Positions 32,340 through 42,761 of a DNA stretch of 64,000 bases are shown here, in pieces (position 1 is the stretch's first letter; each line of letters starts with the position of its first letter). The notes under the pieces are model-generated. The model worked only from the letters and a program-made list of their open reading frames with translations. It was not told the origin of the DNA and made no database searches. Both the position numbers and the translations under genes were made by a program. The DNA is taken from contig JANVFP010000018.1 of NCBI GenBank assembly GCA_027919835.1, positions 992,001 to 1,056,000 of the forward strand, read 5' to 3'. The stretch is from Lentinula raphanica. Taxonomy: Eukaryota; Basidiomycota; Agaricomycetes; Agaricales; Omphalotaceae.

Positions 32340-33828
32340 CTAAAAATTTGGTTCAGCAGCTTTCTCCTCTTCTTCGGGACTGGTCTCCTGATTTGGATCT
32401 GGAGTCTCTGTCCGAGTCTGAGCATACTTCTGCTTATCCAACTGCCGTTTCTGAGCTTTAGGACTTTGTCCTCTCGGACTAGTCCCTATGGTGTATTGCT
32501 TTCCAGTGTTCGGATCTGTTATGGTTAACTCTTGGTCACCAGATCCAAACGTATGGATGACACTTTCTGTCAGTACATCGAAAGGTCTACCCAACAGAAT
32601 TTCGAAGGGTGCCTTTTCCTGCACATGGCATTGTAGATACAGTGTTATGGGTCCAAATCGGAATGGTACGTTCCTGGACAGTCCTTTGGTACGGGCCAGA
32701 CCTCCATGCACATTCTGCATTTGGATGGTCACTTTCGGATCCCAACCTAGTCCTAATCCTAAGGCAACACACATATCGATAGCAACAATCTGAGATCCAG
32801 AGTCTAATACACTCTCGATGTCTAGATCATCTCGATTATTCACAACTGGCCACACAGATCTTAAGCCATTTCCCATAGTGGCTACTATAGTCATATCACG
32901 ACGTGAATCATTTTCATCAACATCATGAAGAAAAGCTACCACCGGATCCAACTGAACATAATCCCCTGCCTTCATGCCATCTCGATCCTCGAGTATTTTC
33001 TCAAAGATCAATCCTTCTGACAGACTGAGATCTTCCACGGCAATGAACTGTTGCATCTCCATCCCTGTTCTCGGGATTTCCTCGACACTAGGTTCAACAT
33101 CATGGGCCTCATTAACAAAGGACTTGATTCGTTCTGTGGACGCACTTGGCGGTTTTTCATCTTCCTCATCATGATCTGCCTGACTTTGCCTGACAATTGG
33201 AATGCCTCAGCAGCAGTCAATGTGATCATTTGACGAGAAATCCGATCAGCTAATTCTTCTTCAAGGCCTGGAATGAATAACTCATTCCGAAGCCGAAATT
33301 TGGGTCCCTTCGAAGATCCTTTAGATTCAGTGACCTTCTCCGGTTTGGATTTTGGTTGATTTCGAGGTATGGGTGACACTTCCCTGGGTGGGACATGATC
33401 AAAAGGTCGATGTGTTTCGTCAGATCTAGAGGGTGAGGGCTCCCTGAAACGCACTTTGCGAGTGGTCTCACTAGTTTCCTCAACTAATTCTACTTCAGAA
33501 TCAGAATCCTCTTTATCCGATTTCTCTTCGACACTAACAGATCTCGACTTCCCTAGTGAAGTATCCCCTGATGAATGATTGGATCTGTTCGATTTTCCGT
33601 TCAGATCTTTCGAATTGGATGGTTCAGGAGCAGATTTGGATTGATTGGCAACATTTTTAAAATTTGGGTGATTTCGATCTACGGGTATGTGCACTCCATC
33701 AAAACGTTTTGTCTTAGTAGGAGGCACAGTTTTCAATGAACGGGGCTTAGGTTCATCCTCATGAGTCGTGTCCTTCAGCTGGGATCTTGTTTTCCGTCCC
33801 TTGCTCGACTCAATCATCGGATCCTCTA
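32340..33828 (-). CDS. Ty3-type protease region
   Basis: An N-terminal disordered, charged part (EKSDKEDSDSEVELVEETSE) and a retropepsin domain with ESVLDSGSQIVAID (catalytic Asp in DSG) and ILLGRPFDVL. It cuts the Gag-Pol precursor. The upstream Gag frame ends at a TAG in the string GGGAAACTAG and this frame ends at a TAG in AAATTTTTAG. Both can be read as -1 slippery sites or as one-base losses. A further one-base loss lies near 33170. Confidence 0.75.
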
Positions 33829-35702
33829 GTTTCCCGACTCATTACTGTACACCGTTGCAACATTGTTGCTAGATCTCCCCTGGGAAGATTCAACTACGTT
33901 GGCAAGGTACAACCAAGTAGGATCCCCCAACTGATCTGCATAATCCTCTTCATCGGGGATTAGATCATTGTATAACGTCGCCAAAACAGGCCAGTTCTTG
34001 CTCTGAGCATATTTCACGATCTTTTGGTATCGAGTTTCCGGACCAAAGTTATTTGGTAACGGAGATCCATCTTTCAGCTTAAGACGTTTGGATCCTTGAG
34101 ACTCCGGCATCACCCAGCCTTTCCCAAGGAGTTCCATGAACAAAGGACAGTTACTCATCATATGATCTGGTCCTCGACACAAGAAACACGTTCGATCTGG
34201 CATTCCTTGGCCTGGAGTGGGATTGACATTAAGGATCCCTCGACCTGCCCACTGGTTCCGGGATTACTACTACCAGAAAAGCCAGGTCTGGGCTGGGGTC
34301 GCATTCCAGCATCCGATTTTCCTGCCCTAACATCATTGAGCAATTGCTGCAACGACGTCAGTTCATCCTGAAAACGCGTCTTAAGATTCCCCATTTCTTT
34401 GAGCATCAACGACGATTTGTCCACATTTTCCACAAAGGCACGTTCATGGTCCTCTGCCTGTTCCTGCTTAACACTAGATCTAGTGTCTGTAGCAAAGAAA
34501 CGGGTCAGATCTGGCGTTTCCTCTTTAGCAGCTGCTGGGGTAACCACCGGAATATAGATCCCTCCCCTAGAGTTGGTCTCTGCATTCAGGACAGCTCCAT
34601 CCGTTCCAGTAAAGGTCTGGTATAGTGATTCGAGAGGGGGCTGCCTAGCCACAGCCTCTGCAGCACTTTTCCATTCCGAGAACGTATATGGATCATCCGT
34701 ACGCCGTTTCGCAAGTTTCGAGTTGGGGACCTGATGCTGAACTCGTTTCGAGACAGCTTTTCTCAGGTTTCCATCGAATGCTGATAGAAAGACCGACACC
34801 AATTCATGGTTTCCAATCGCCGGAGGCGGTTTCAACAACTTATTGGCCTCGACTTCGAACAACATGCAATAGATCAACAGCTCAGATCCATCCTCGACTC
34901 TCAATGGTCGAAACCTCTGAACCAATTCCAGCATAGCTTTCTTGGAACCCAGGGGTTTGCCAAAGATAGACGGGAACCGCTCAATCATGGCTCGAAGGAA
35001 TTGATCTGCATCCTCCTTTCCTTCCTCCGCTCCAGGGAGATGCTCTAAGGCCTGCTTCGTCTGGAGGGTCATCCATCCAAAGATCCTTTGCATCTTCACC
35101 TTCTCAGAGGTCACACCCGTGGCTTGGAACGTCGTTAGACAGAACCTCATCCATTCAGGCATTTGGATCGGATCAGCTAGATCCAAGATCATAGCCGTTT
35201 TATGAGTGGCAGGGAACTTCGCATTGTTGTATTCCCCTTGCTCTTCAGGAGACAACGCAGGAGGTCCCAACAGTTTGAGGATATCCACTGGAGCCTCGTT
35301 TGCACCTTGTGCATTTTGGTCATTTTGTGTAGTACTCATCGTTATATTTGGTATTCTGTTCCCAAACACGATACGTTGCAAGTCAAAAGAAATAGAGTTT
35401 GGTAATGTAGGATTCAAACTAGTCAAATCGACTGGTTCAGCAGTAACTGCCTGACGTCTACTGCTTCCTTGCACTACACCAGATCTGTTCGTTCTTGGAA
35501 CTTCAGAAGCAGATCTAGCAGCAGTCCCGTTATCTGGATTGCTCTTTGCTCGTCCGAGGTTCTTCGGATCGTAGACAGGAACCGTAGGCTTCTTTGTAAC
35601 ACGTTTTCTTTTATCCGGGGCTTGCACCTCTGGATCAAAGTAATCTAAAGAACCTGCGTTCTTCGACGTCCGAGACTCCCTTGGAGCTATTTTTAAGATC
35701 AA
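33826..35702 (-). CDS. Ty3-type Gag with CCHC zinc knuckle
   Basis: The first frame covers 35702-34158 (514 residues): a basic N-terminus, then the capsid-like part QMPEWMRFCLTTFQATG, FGWMTLQTKQALEHL, ELVQRFRPLRVEDGSEL. A coiled segment (MLKEMGNLKTRFQDELTSL) follows. The zinc knuckle CFLCRGPDHMMSNC lies in the next frame (34203-33826), so one base appears missing near 34215. The first ATG used (35702) is about 95 bases from the LTR, consistent with a short leader. Role: RNA packaging and particle assembly. Confidence 0.82.
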
Positions 35703-35777
35703 ACAAAGTTCGACCTAAGGCAATGGTTTGAGAAATCGATAGATCTCTCGAGTTCGTTCCAAAATATAGATTCCACC

Positions 35778-35794
35778 CCTCGCGGTGGGCTCCA
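35778..35794 (-). promoter_or_regulatory. Candidate tRNA primer-binding site
   Basis: On the minus strand, two bases after the LTR end (CCTCGTTA), lies TGGAGCCCACCGCGAGG. It begins with the TGG needed to pair with the CCA end of a tRNA. I cannot name the tRNA. Confidence 0.65.
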
Positions 35795-35796
35795 GA

Positions 35797-37486
35797 TAAC
35801 GAGGATATGAAGGGTGCAATTTAATGCTTCGTTGGATAGATCTAATGACCTAGTGACTTTATCACTGAACACTGATCACCAATATACTTCTTATGTCGTT
35901 TGTCAAATGTATTTAAGCGAGGTGTGGGGCGTTGTCAGAGATTCCGCACGATCTTATACCTTAGAACGAACTGGTAGTCTTAAAAGATCTACTGGATCCG
36001 CAATACAGGTCAACAGAGCGAAGTGACACGGAAGTACAGATCTTTTGATCTGGACTCGAAGGGGGTGAGTGATCCACTCAAAGGGTTTACAAGGAACGAG
36101 AGAACTCGTATAGATCAGACTTTATGACCACACAAATACTATCAGAACCAGGTTGAAGATCTACTGATCACCGATCACAGGAAACCTTCACAGCTCGTAT
36201 GGATCACCGATCACCACACGTCTGCTTGAACAGAGCCACCGAAACTCTGAACGCTCACTTGGAACAACCGAGAACCAAGCCCTCTGTATCTCCACGATAG
36301 GAGTCTACCTTCGATTCAAATCTAGCTGAGACTTTATCAACTGACAAGATATCGGGCCTAACGAGATGAGAATTTCACAACCACTTTCGAAGACCGCCCG
36401 GCTTACAAAGCCTTTACTCCTCACGTATGAGAGCAAAGGTTAGCTAGTCAGAGAAACTGGGCACAAAACCTCCTATATTTTTGTAGGCTACGTCCTTAAG
36501 TACTTCTACGAATAGATCTGTAGCCAATTTACTATTTTATGGAATAGATCTATAGATTTGAGAGAACGGAGTCCGAGATCTGATACAAATAAGGAAAGAT
36601 AGGACGAGAAACGATACAAACACCAGAGAAACAGAGAGTAAAAAGGATAAAAACAAGTAAAATGTCCATTTCTGGTGGTCCTTCGTCGAGATCTAGTTGC
36701 CTGACCTTCGAATCCGGACCTGGTCTGTGCGTCCATCCACATGCTGGTGGTTAAAGGGCACGGATAAGCTCCTGCACAGGTAACTCAAACGTTTCCTCAT
36801 TTGATTCCGCTATGTGAACGGTTGTATGCCTCTCCAACTGAATGGGAGTACATATAAAGGGGGGAAACCTGTCCCAATAGGTTCGTTTGGATTCTAGCTT
36901 TCCAACGATATGCATATATCGAATAGATCCAGAGGTTTAACAATGGTGAAGTCGAAAGATCTACCCTTGCACACTCCTGGTCAAAGCTGTACATCTCAGG
37001 CGTCTATTTCCCATTTAGGAAACGTCCACATGTAACTGGGATGATACACTTTGGTTGTTTCTCCGTTTAGTCACATTCCTGCGACCTGATCCATCCCGAA
37101 ACTCGATCTAAGTGAACAGATCTGTTGAGTCTGGGCCTTGAATAATCCATCCCCACTGGTAATACGAATAGATCTATTGGTTCTAAGCTCGTCTCGGTGC
37201 AGTATCATACTCAGTTGGCCGTTAGGCGTTGAAAACTAAGTTGATAATCCCTTGATAGCTCATATCAGAGGTGGCTTTGTCTTGAAGGACTCCCCGACCA
37301 AGGGACTCGAGTGTGAACTCTTATTATTCGTCAGGATGTGTTTTCCTGTCTGGATCTGACGTCCTGGCATTAACATGATACAAGTTTGACTGTCAGCTCG
37401 GGCTCACTACAGTCCTTTAGTACTCTACAAGGCTCTAATCGTTAAAATTAGGCCATTGCATGCCTGCACGCAAAATGGGCGTATTA
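35797..37486 (-). repeat. 5' LTR of the Ty3-type element
   Basis: 1690 bp, a direct repeat of 20091-22067. Compared with the other LTR (MITE excluded) it differs by about seven substitutions and three one-base gaps (in the CTCCCTATA, TGCAGCACT and GTCCCTTTA strings). It contains about 11 AGATCT palindromes. Confidence 0.9.
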
Positions 37487-37627
37487 GCGAAGCACAAGCT
37501 TACCTTTCTTTGACCAGCAAAGAAAGTGATAGAGGGAGAAGATTGGAATGAACTTTGGAGCTCTCTAGAGTCTTACATATAAGTGGTTTCCGCTGGTACA
37601 AATCTGGTGGATGCTATCTGAATCTAT
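37487..37627. other. Remnant of the flank of gene A between two insertions
   Basis: 141 bp similar to 52614-52750 downstream of the Ty3 empty site near gene B: AAGCACAAGCT.ACCTTTCTT, TTTGGAGCTCTCT and CGCTGGTACAAATCTG. It ends in the target duplication of the next insertion. Confidence 0.8.
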
Positions 37628-38418
37628 GGCTTATGGTTTATGTCTGTGGAGAAAATATTTTTTTCAAGTTGCATCATGTCAGAAAAAGAAAGAAAAAAGA
37701 GAGGGAAAAGAGGATTACCTTGGATGATTTATCGCTCGAATATCTGTTTTTTAAATGTAACACACGTTCAGAAACTCAATCGCCGAAGCTTTGGCTTACC
37801 CGAAATCAAGACCATTTTTGGACTGCTTGATGTCACGCAAGGCTGATCCTGGCTTATCACTTTTCAGGCAACTGCCCCATTCGACATAATCCTCAGCCAA
37901 TGATTTTCAAGATGACATGAGAGCAGTTGACTAATCTCAATTCTACACTGCAAGCCGTGCCATTCCGAATCTTTCGACCGTTATACCTTTCATTCGTTCC
38001 TTCAAGATTTTGGACTCTCTCTTCTCCCTTGAAGCAAAACACACATAGAGAAGACCCAACATGGACTTGCGGATGCTAGAGAACAGTAGGGAACAGAGAA
38101 TATAGAAGCTGAGGGTTGAGGGCTAGAGGCCGTGCCCTACACAGACCAGTCCTGCACGAAATGGTTGGTTCAGTCATTTCAGGTGCATCTTTATCGTTAT
38201 TTTTCAGTTACCGCAATTTGGCCTGACAATTACTGTAAGTCATGACAGGCTCTACATATCCTACTGGAGTCTGGCTACTCTATTTGTGTAGTATCAGGAA
38301 TGATCCCACCCGTCTGTTCTTACAGCGAGTGGATCTCTGTCCGCATATTCAAAGGCTCATGTCAATGGAGCCAAAACAATCTGTACATTATCCTTGAATA
38401 CACAAATCCCAGTATAAA
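37628..38418. other. Left non-coding end of the DNA transposon
   Basis: Terminal region downstream of the transposase stop. Only short frames without motifs. AT-rich near 37650 and 37750. Confidence 0.5.
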
Positions 38419-40248
38419 TTATCGTCGAACTCGTGTTTTGCCTATATCCTCGTGGTTACATATTCCTGCATAACAGCGCTGTCGACCCCCTTTCCCATTA
38501 CATGTTGGAGCACGAGGGCATGAATAGTAAGAGCAGACAGCGCATTCGCGTGCGGCTCGTGTCTTACCCTCGACTCGTTGTTTCTTCGCCGGTGGTTGTT
38601 CCAGATCATTGGAGTTGCGGAAGGTCAGCGTAGTCTGCGTGAACACCGTCTCATGGTGACGACTGTCTTCATTGGTGCCAGCCTTATCGGTTATTCTGGC
38701 AGCGGCGGCGTTACTTGAGGTATCATCCGTGTGGTTAGCAGTGCTGATTGGTGTTGGTGTTGTATGATCGTTAGCTGTTGGTTCTAATGGAACAAATTGA
38801 GCATCAGAATAGATATGACCATGAGCATCATGCTGCGTCAGCGCCATAGGGTTGAAGGAAGACAGGTCGAGTCCGCGGATACCTAACAATACTGAGTACT
38901 AATTTAGCTCATGATCTGTCGATATCTCACCATCTGCAGTAGGGTCAGGTTGTGTGTCCAAGTCCTCAAGCTGGACTGCCGGCAATACTCGAGCTTCCCG
39001 CCCTGGGTCCTGAAGAAGTGAAGAGTGGTCATGTATCATGGCTGCATTTGAACCGTCGAGCATTGTGGCTCGAGATGCTTGCCATTCGAGGACCTTTTTG
39101 TGATGGCGTAGCAGCTGTTCGGGTAGCTTGTAGTAAAGCCTATCGTTTGGGTCAGTTAACGCGGCATCCTGCGCGCCTACCAGTGTGTTCCAGAGCTTTG
39201 CAAATTTGACATAGTTGATTCCCTTCCAGGCTTGATTGATTGGGACATTCGACTGATTGTTCCGTATGTTATCTGAGCTCACAAGACGCTTAAACTCTGT
39301 GTACTCCTTTCGAGTATGTACCGGAATTACTGGAAAAGTTGTGCGCTGGGTAAGCTGAAGATAATGGTAGGGATTTGTGATCTTGGTAGAGAGTCGAGTG
39401 AGGAGATGAACTGGAGTATCACGGTGATGGGGTAGACTCGTAATCCGACGCGCGGGGAGCGTTGATATCTGGTATTTGTCGGCAAGGACAGATGGAATTG
39501 GGATGATGCCGAATGATTCTGACGTTGCTATCCGAGTAGCGAGCATGCGAGGAAGACGAAACGAAGGAGGTGTGTTGATATATATAGCGAGCTCAGTGAT
39601 TTCATCGAGTAACCAGATATCAAAATGGTTGGACCACTTTTTACCTGTCCGGTTGAAATGTCCTATCTGTGTGAATGGTAAGCAGACCACATATAGCTGA
39701 GAGACAGTGTATGGAACACTTACACGTTGATTCCGTCGCAGGATCCAGTTACTCAAGAGCGATACTGCTAATTCGGGAGAAGCTCGCAAAGAGCCAAAGA
39801 TACGGCGAATAAGCATGTGAACTCCTCCTTCGATAGAGTTTGTGCCGCGTATGGTGCGATATAAGGGGAGCTTGTCGCGATCCCAACCAATGATATAGTA
39901 TAGTGGTATATCTAGTGGATCTGACAGAAAGCCACAATGCACAGTTTCGAGTAAGGAGTTTGAAACTTGAACAGATTCTTTTGAAAAGAATCGACCGCGG
40001 CCTTTTTTGCGGTCAGAGCTGCAAACGATGTTCTTGAACCCATCGAATAGACGTCGGAGGTCTGCCTCTAGTTTGGCAGGAGGTGGGATATAACGCCGGA
40101 TGTGACGATTCAGCCATGACCTCTTTGCTCGAACTATGAAATCCCATGACATGCCCTTCTTTTCGAGAACTGCTTTCACCGCTCGAACATCTTTGCCATC
40201 ACGAACAAATATGGTTTCGCTGAGTTGATACGCAAATTCTTTGAATGC
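38419..40248 (-). pseudogene. Transposase-like gene, 3' part (cut off by Ngaro-2)
   Basis: Continues the frame broken at 47720: the sequence before the insertion ends LLRTLPKKHS and resumes here as AFKEFAYQLSETIFVRDGKD. It carries the proposed third acidic catalytic residue in RTIRGTNSIEGGVHMLIRR and the helix PELAVSLLSNWILRRN. An intron lies near 39720-39660, and another at about 38930-38880 (GTGAGA...TTAG) links to the C-terminal exon. That exon ends in a Cys-rich knuckle (ECAVCSYYSCPRAPTCNGK, then a Cys and a CNH). The frame is otherwise intact, so loss of function is recent. Confidence 0.75.
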
Positions 40249-40344
40249 CGACCTCTGCCTTTTGCACTCAGGTGGGACAGGAAGTTAAAGTTAGCCAACA
40301 CTGGGCCAAAGCCCATAACATTCAAAGCGGATCATGGAGGGCTA
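40249..40344 (-). repeat. Ngaro-2 split direct repeat B2
   Basis: 96 bp, identical by eye to 41540-41635. It starts CGACCTCTGCC on the plus strand. The 94 bp that follow up to A2 hold no gene. Confidence 0.85.
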
Positions 40345-40438
40345 CATAATGGTACAGGATAGGTAAGGATGTAGCTACATACAACTACATATTTACAAAC
40401 AATGAGAACATACATGATATGAGGGAGGGGAGGGAGGG

Positions 40439-41542
40439 TGAAGAAAAAACAGGCAGATCAAGGTTAGATCTATGTAGATAAGAGTCAGTACTATGTAGAG
40501 GCTTATCAGACATGATCAGAGCGCACTGAGACACCAAAAACCCAAGATCTAACAAAGGAATCAACTCCTAGAGTGTCTGATCTCCTTAGATCTGTCTGGA
40601 TGTGCTTTGGTATCTGTTCAGTGTCTTGATGGTGAAAAATGCGAAATTTCATACCAGATTCCTGTATCTGAGACACCTCTGGAAGGCCTGTAGTCTGTAC
40701 AGATGTAGGAATGTGCTGGACAGTGAAATCAGAGCTCAGAAAGAGCTAGGGAACATGCAGGCAGCCTCACCCAGGTCAGAGATGGTGGGGGAAGGAAAGG
40801 AAGAATGGGAGATCAAAAATTGATGTTTCAACTCGCTTTTACAGGCCTCTGCTCAGACCTCTGGCACCTGTAACAGCCACATCAATTTAAAACAGCCCCA
40901 TGATCAATTGCCTGATGCATGTGAAGATGGGATCATGTACAGCTATCAGCTGATGATCCAGGCGCCCTATAAGCGCTGGAAATGTCCGAAATATGTCCAG
41001 GAATCCATGTGATGAGTCTAGGCATGGAGCTAAGTGATATAGAGGCTCTGGGAATGAAATAACACACAAGTGTTTTGAGTGTGCATTTTAAAATGAGGAT
41101 TGCAGGAGAACCACTAAACCAAATGCCTTCAAAATTATTTGCATCTTAAAGAGGACATCAAACTGTATATTTTCATCTAAGACACCTATAGGTTTGGTCC
41201 AGGAATGCTTTGTGTAGAATAGAAAATATTTCAAAAGCTTTATTAAAGCATTCTGAAAAAATATGAATAACTCAACACAGAGTGAGTATTATCATAGGGT
41301 TATAGTGGACAACTTGTAGAGACAATAGAGCTCTGTATGCGTACACAGTATAGTGGCAAAAGCTCTTGAGAGGTAGCCAGCAATTAAGTGTATTCATGTA
41401 CACATTAGGTATGATGAAGGTGAAGACCTTCATGTACATACCTGTTGTGATGAATAGTGCACTATAATTACTGGGAGATGATCTGTTGTTTGCAGAGGCC
41501 TGCAGAAAGGCTCCCTACCCTTGGAATCCGCCTTCATGTCGA
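40439..41542 (-). repeat. Ngaro-2 split direct repeat A2
   Basis: 1104 bp, apparently identical to 46616-47719. Contains no long frame with motifs, and carries AGATCT four times in its first 160 bases. Confidence 0.88.
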
Positions 41543-41635
41543 CCTCTGCCTTTTGCACTCAGGTGGGACAGGAAGTTAAAGTTAGCCAACACTGGGCCAA
41601 AGCCCATAACATTCAAAGCGGATCATGGAGGGCTA
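41540..41635 (-). repeat. Ngaro-2 split direct repeat B1
   Basis: 96 bp, identical by eye to 40249-40344. It overlaps the CGA of A2 and lies about 120 bp downstream of the recombinase stop. Confidence 0.85.
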
Positions 41636-41753
41636 TAATTGCTATGAAATGTTGTTGAGGGGTGGATGGTGGTGAAAGAAAATGTGAATGAGACGCGAGG
41701 TAAATGGTTGTATATCAGATAGGATGATGTTACAAAAGTACTATAGTACAGTG

Positions 41754-42761
41754 TCAAGATTTTTGCGCTTGTTTGAGAGAAGCTAGCTGTAATTCTGCCC
41801 TTACTGTAGGATTGTCTCTGATATATATTTTCCAAGCTGAAGAAGACCAACGTCCTAAAGCCATTATCACAGATTCTGAAAGTCCAAGTCTGGCATAAAA
41901 AGTTGCACCACCAGCTCTTAGTGAATGTCCACCAAACTCCCTACCAACATAAGCAAAGAACCTGGATTCAAACCAGGATCTAGTGGGGAGTGTCCCATCT
42001 TTGCAGAGGAACAATGCAGGCCTGGCTCCATGTAGTTTGTCTCTGATAGAACAGTATTCCTTCAGTAGAGACACAGGACTAGCCACTGCTTGATGACTTT
42101 GGAGAATATCAGTTCCATGATAGAAAGGATCACTTTTGTGATAAGGCAAATGATAACCAGCTCTGCCATTCTCAAACTTGAGAGAAGCACGCTTGATCAC
42201 CTTACGCCAGTCACGCAAGTCATACTGATTAGGAACAGTGAGTTCACCAATGCGGTGACAACCATAGAAGCCACAACTCAATAGAGTAGCAAACAGAAGA
42301 TCATCATAGGAGAGATGACGAAAGTCATAGAAGAGTTGGATATGAGAAATTTGAAGAGGAGGCTTCCTCTTGACTGGATCAGCTCTAACTTTCTTGGAGC
42401 CTCTGATTGTAGCTTGAACCAGAGGATGAGCACGAGATTCATCAAAGTGAGGATAGAGTTGTTTGAGAAAGTGACGAGCACCAGAGAGATATTTGGGTCC
42501 AGAGGCAATGTGTCTGGATGTGTAGGCAATGTATCTGGAGAGTGTGGATGGGGTGGGATCCAGATCCAGATTATGAGAGGTGCAGAACCTAATATAATCT
42601 TTAGCACCTGTAGTATAGTTCTGTTTGGTAGACTTCTCAATGGCATGGGCTTGAAGGAATAACACCAAGTCATCTAACTTGTTCAAGTCCATAGGAGGGT
42701 GAGCAGAGCGACCTTGTCTCTTCCTCTGCTCACCCATGGCCTCTAAAAGGACTCTCTCCAT
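41754..42761 (-). CDS. Ngaro-2 tyrosine recombinase
   Basis: 335 residues, intact. An N-terminal SAM-like DNA-binding region (STKQNYTTGAKDYIRFC) precedes the catalytic domain: first Arg in GCHRIGEL (about 170), H-x-x-R in GGHSLRAGGATFYA (about 277), and the Tyr nucleophile in SSAWKIYIRDNP (about 313). The start overlaps the pol stop by 19 bases. It should integrate the circular cDNA at the short CGA-containing crossover seen at the element ends. Confidence 0.92.
   Translation of the reverse strand: MERVLLEAMGEQRKRQGRSAHPPMDLNKLDDLVLFLQAHAIEKSTKQNYTTGAKDYIRFCTSHNLDLDPTPSTLSRYIAYTSRHIASGPKYLSGARHFLKQLYPHFDESRAHPLVQATIRGSKKVRADPVKRKPPLQISHIQLFYDFRHLSYDDLLFATLLSCGFYGCHRIGELTVPNQYDLRDWRKVIKRASLKFENGRAGYHLPYHKSDPFYHGTDILQSHQAVASPVSLLKEYCSIRDKLHGARPALFLCKDGTLPTRSWFESRFFAYVGREFGGHSLRAGGATFYARLGLSESVIMALGRWSSSAWKIYIRDNPTVRAELQLASLKQAQKS

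Larger units (their letters stand above)
20091..37486 (-). mobile_element. 17.4 kb Ty3-type LTR retrotransposon with two antisense genes
   Basis: LTRs at 20091-22067 and 35797-37486 enclose 13.7 kb. It is flanked by the 4-bp duplication GCGA (20087-20090 and 37487-37490). The paralogous locus next to gene B (about 52614) is the empty site and has one GCGA. On the minus strand the order is 5' LTR, primer-binding site, gag with zinc knuckle, protease, RT, RNase H, integrase, polypurine tract, 3' LTR. RT-RNase H-integrase order places it in Ty3 (Metaviridae-like) elements. Two spliced genes on the plus strand fill 22.5-28.0 kb. LTR termini are TA...TA instead of TG...CA. The LTRs differ at about ten positions outside the MITE, so insertion is recent. 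Confidence 0.9.

Noticed and set aside
37555..37846. Plus-strand frames of 91 and 68 codons after the Ty3 element
   Set aside because: They straddle the junction of the gene A flank and the DNA transposon end and have no homology-like motif.
40602..41069. Short frames of 73 and 60 codons repeated in both Ngaro-2 A repeats
   Set aside because: Identical only because the A repeats are identical; no start context, codon pattern or motif.
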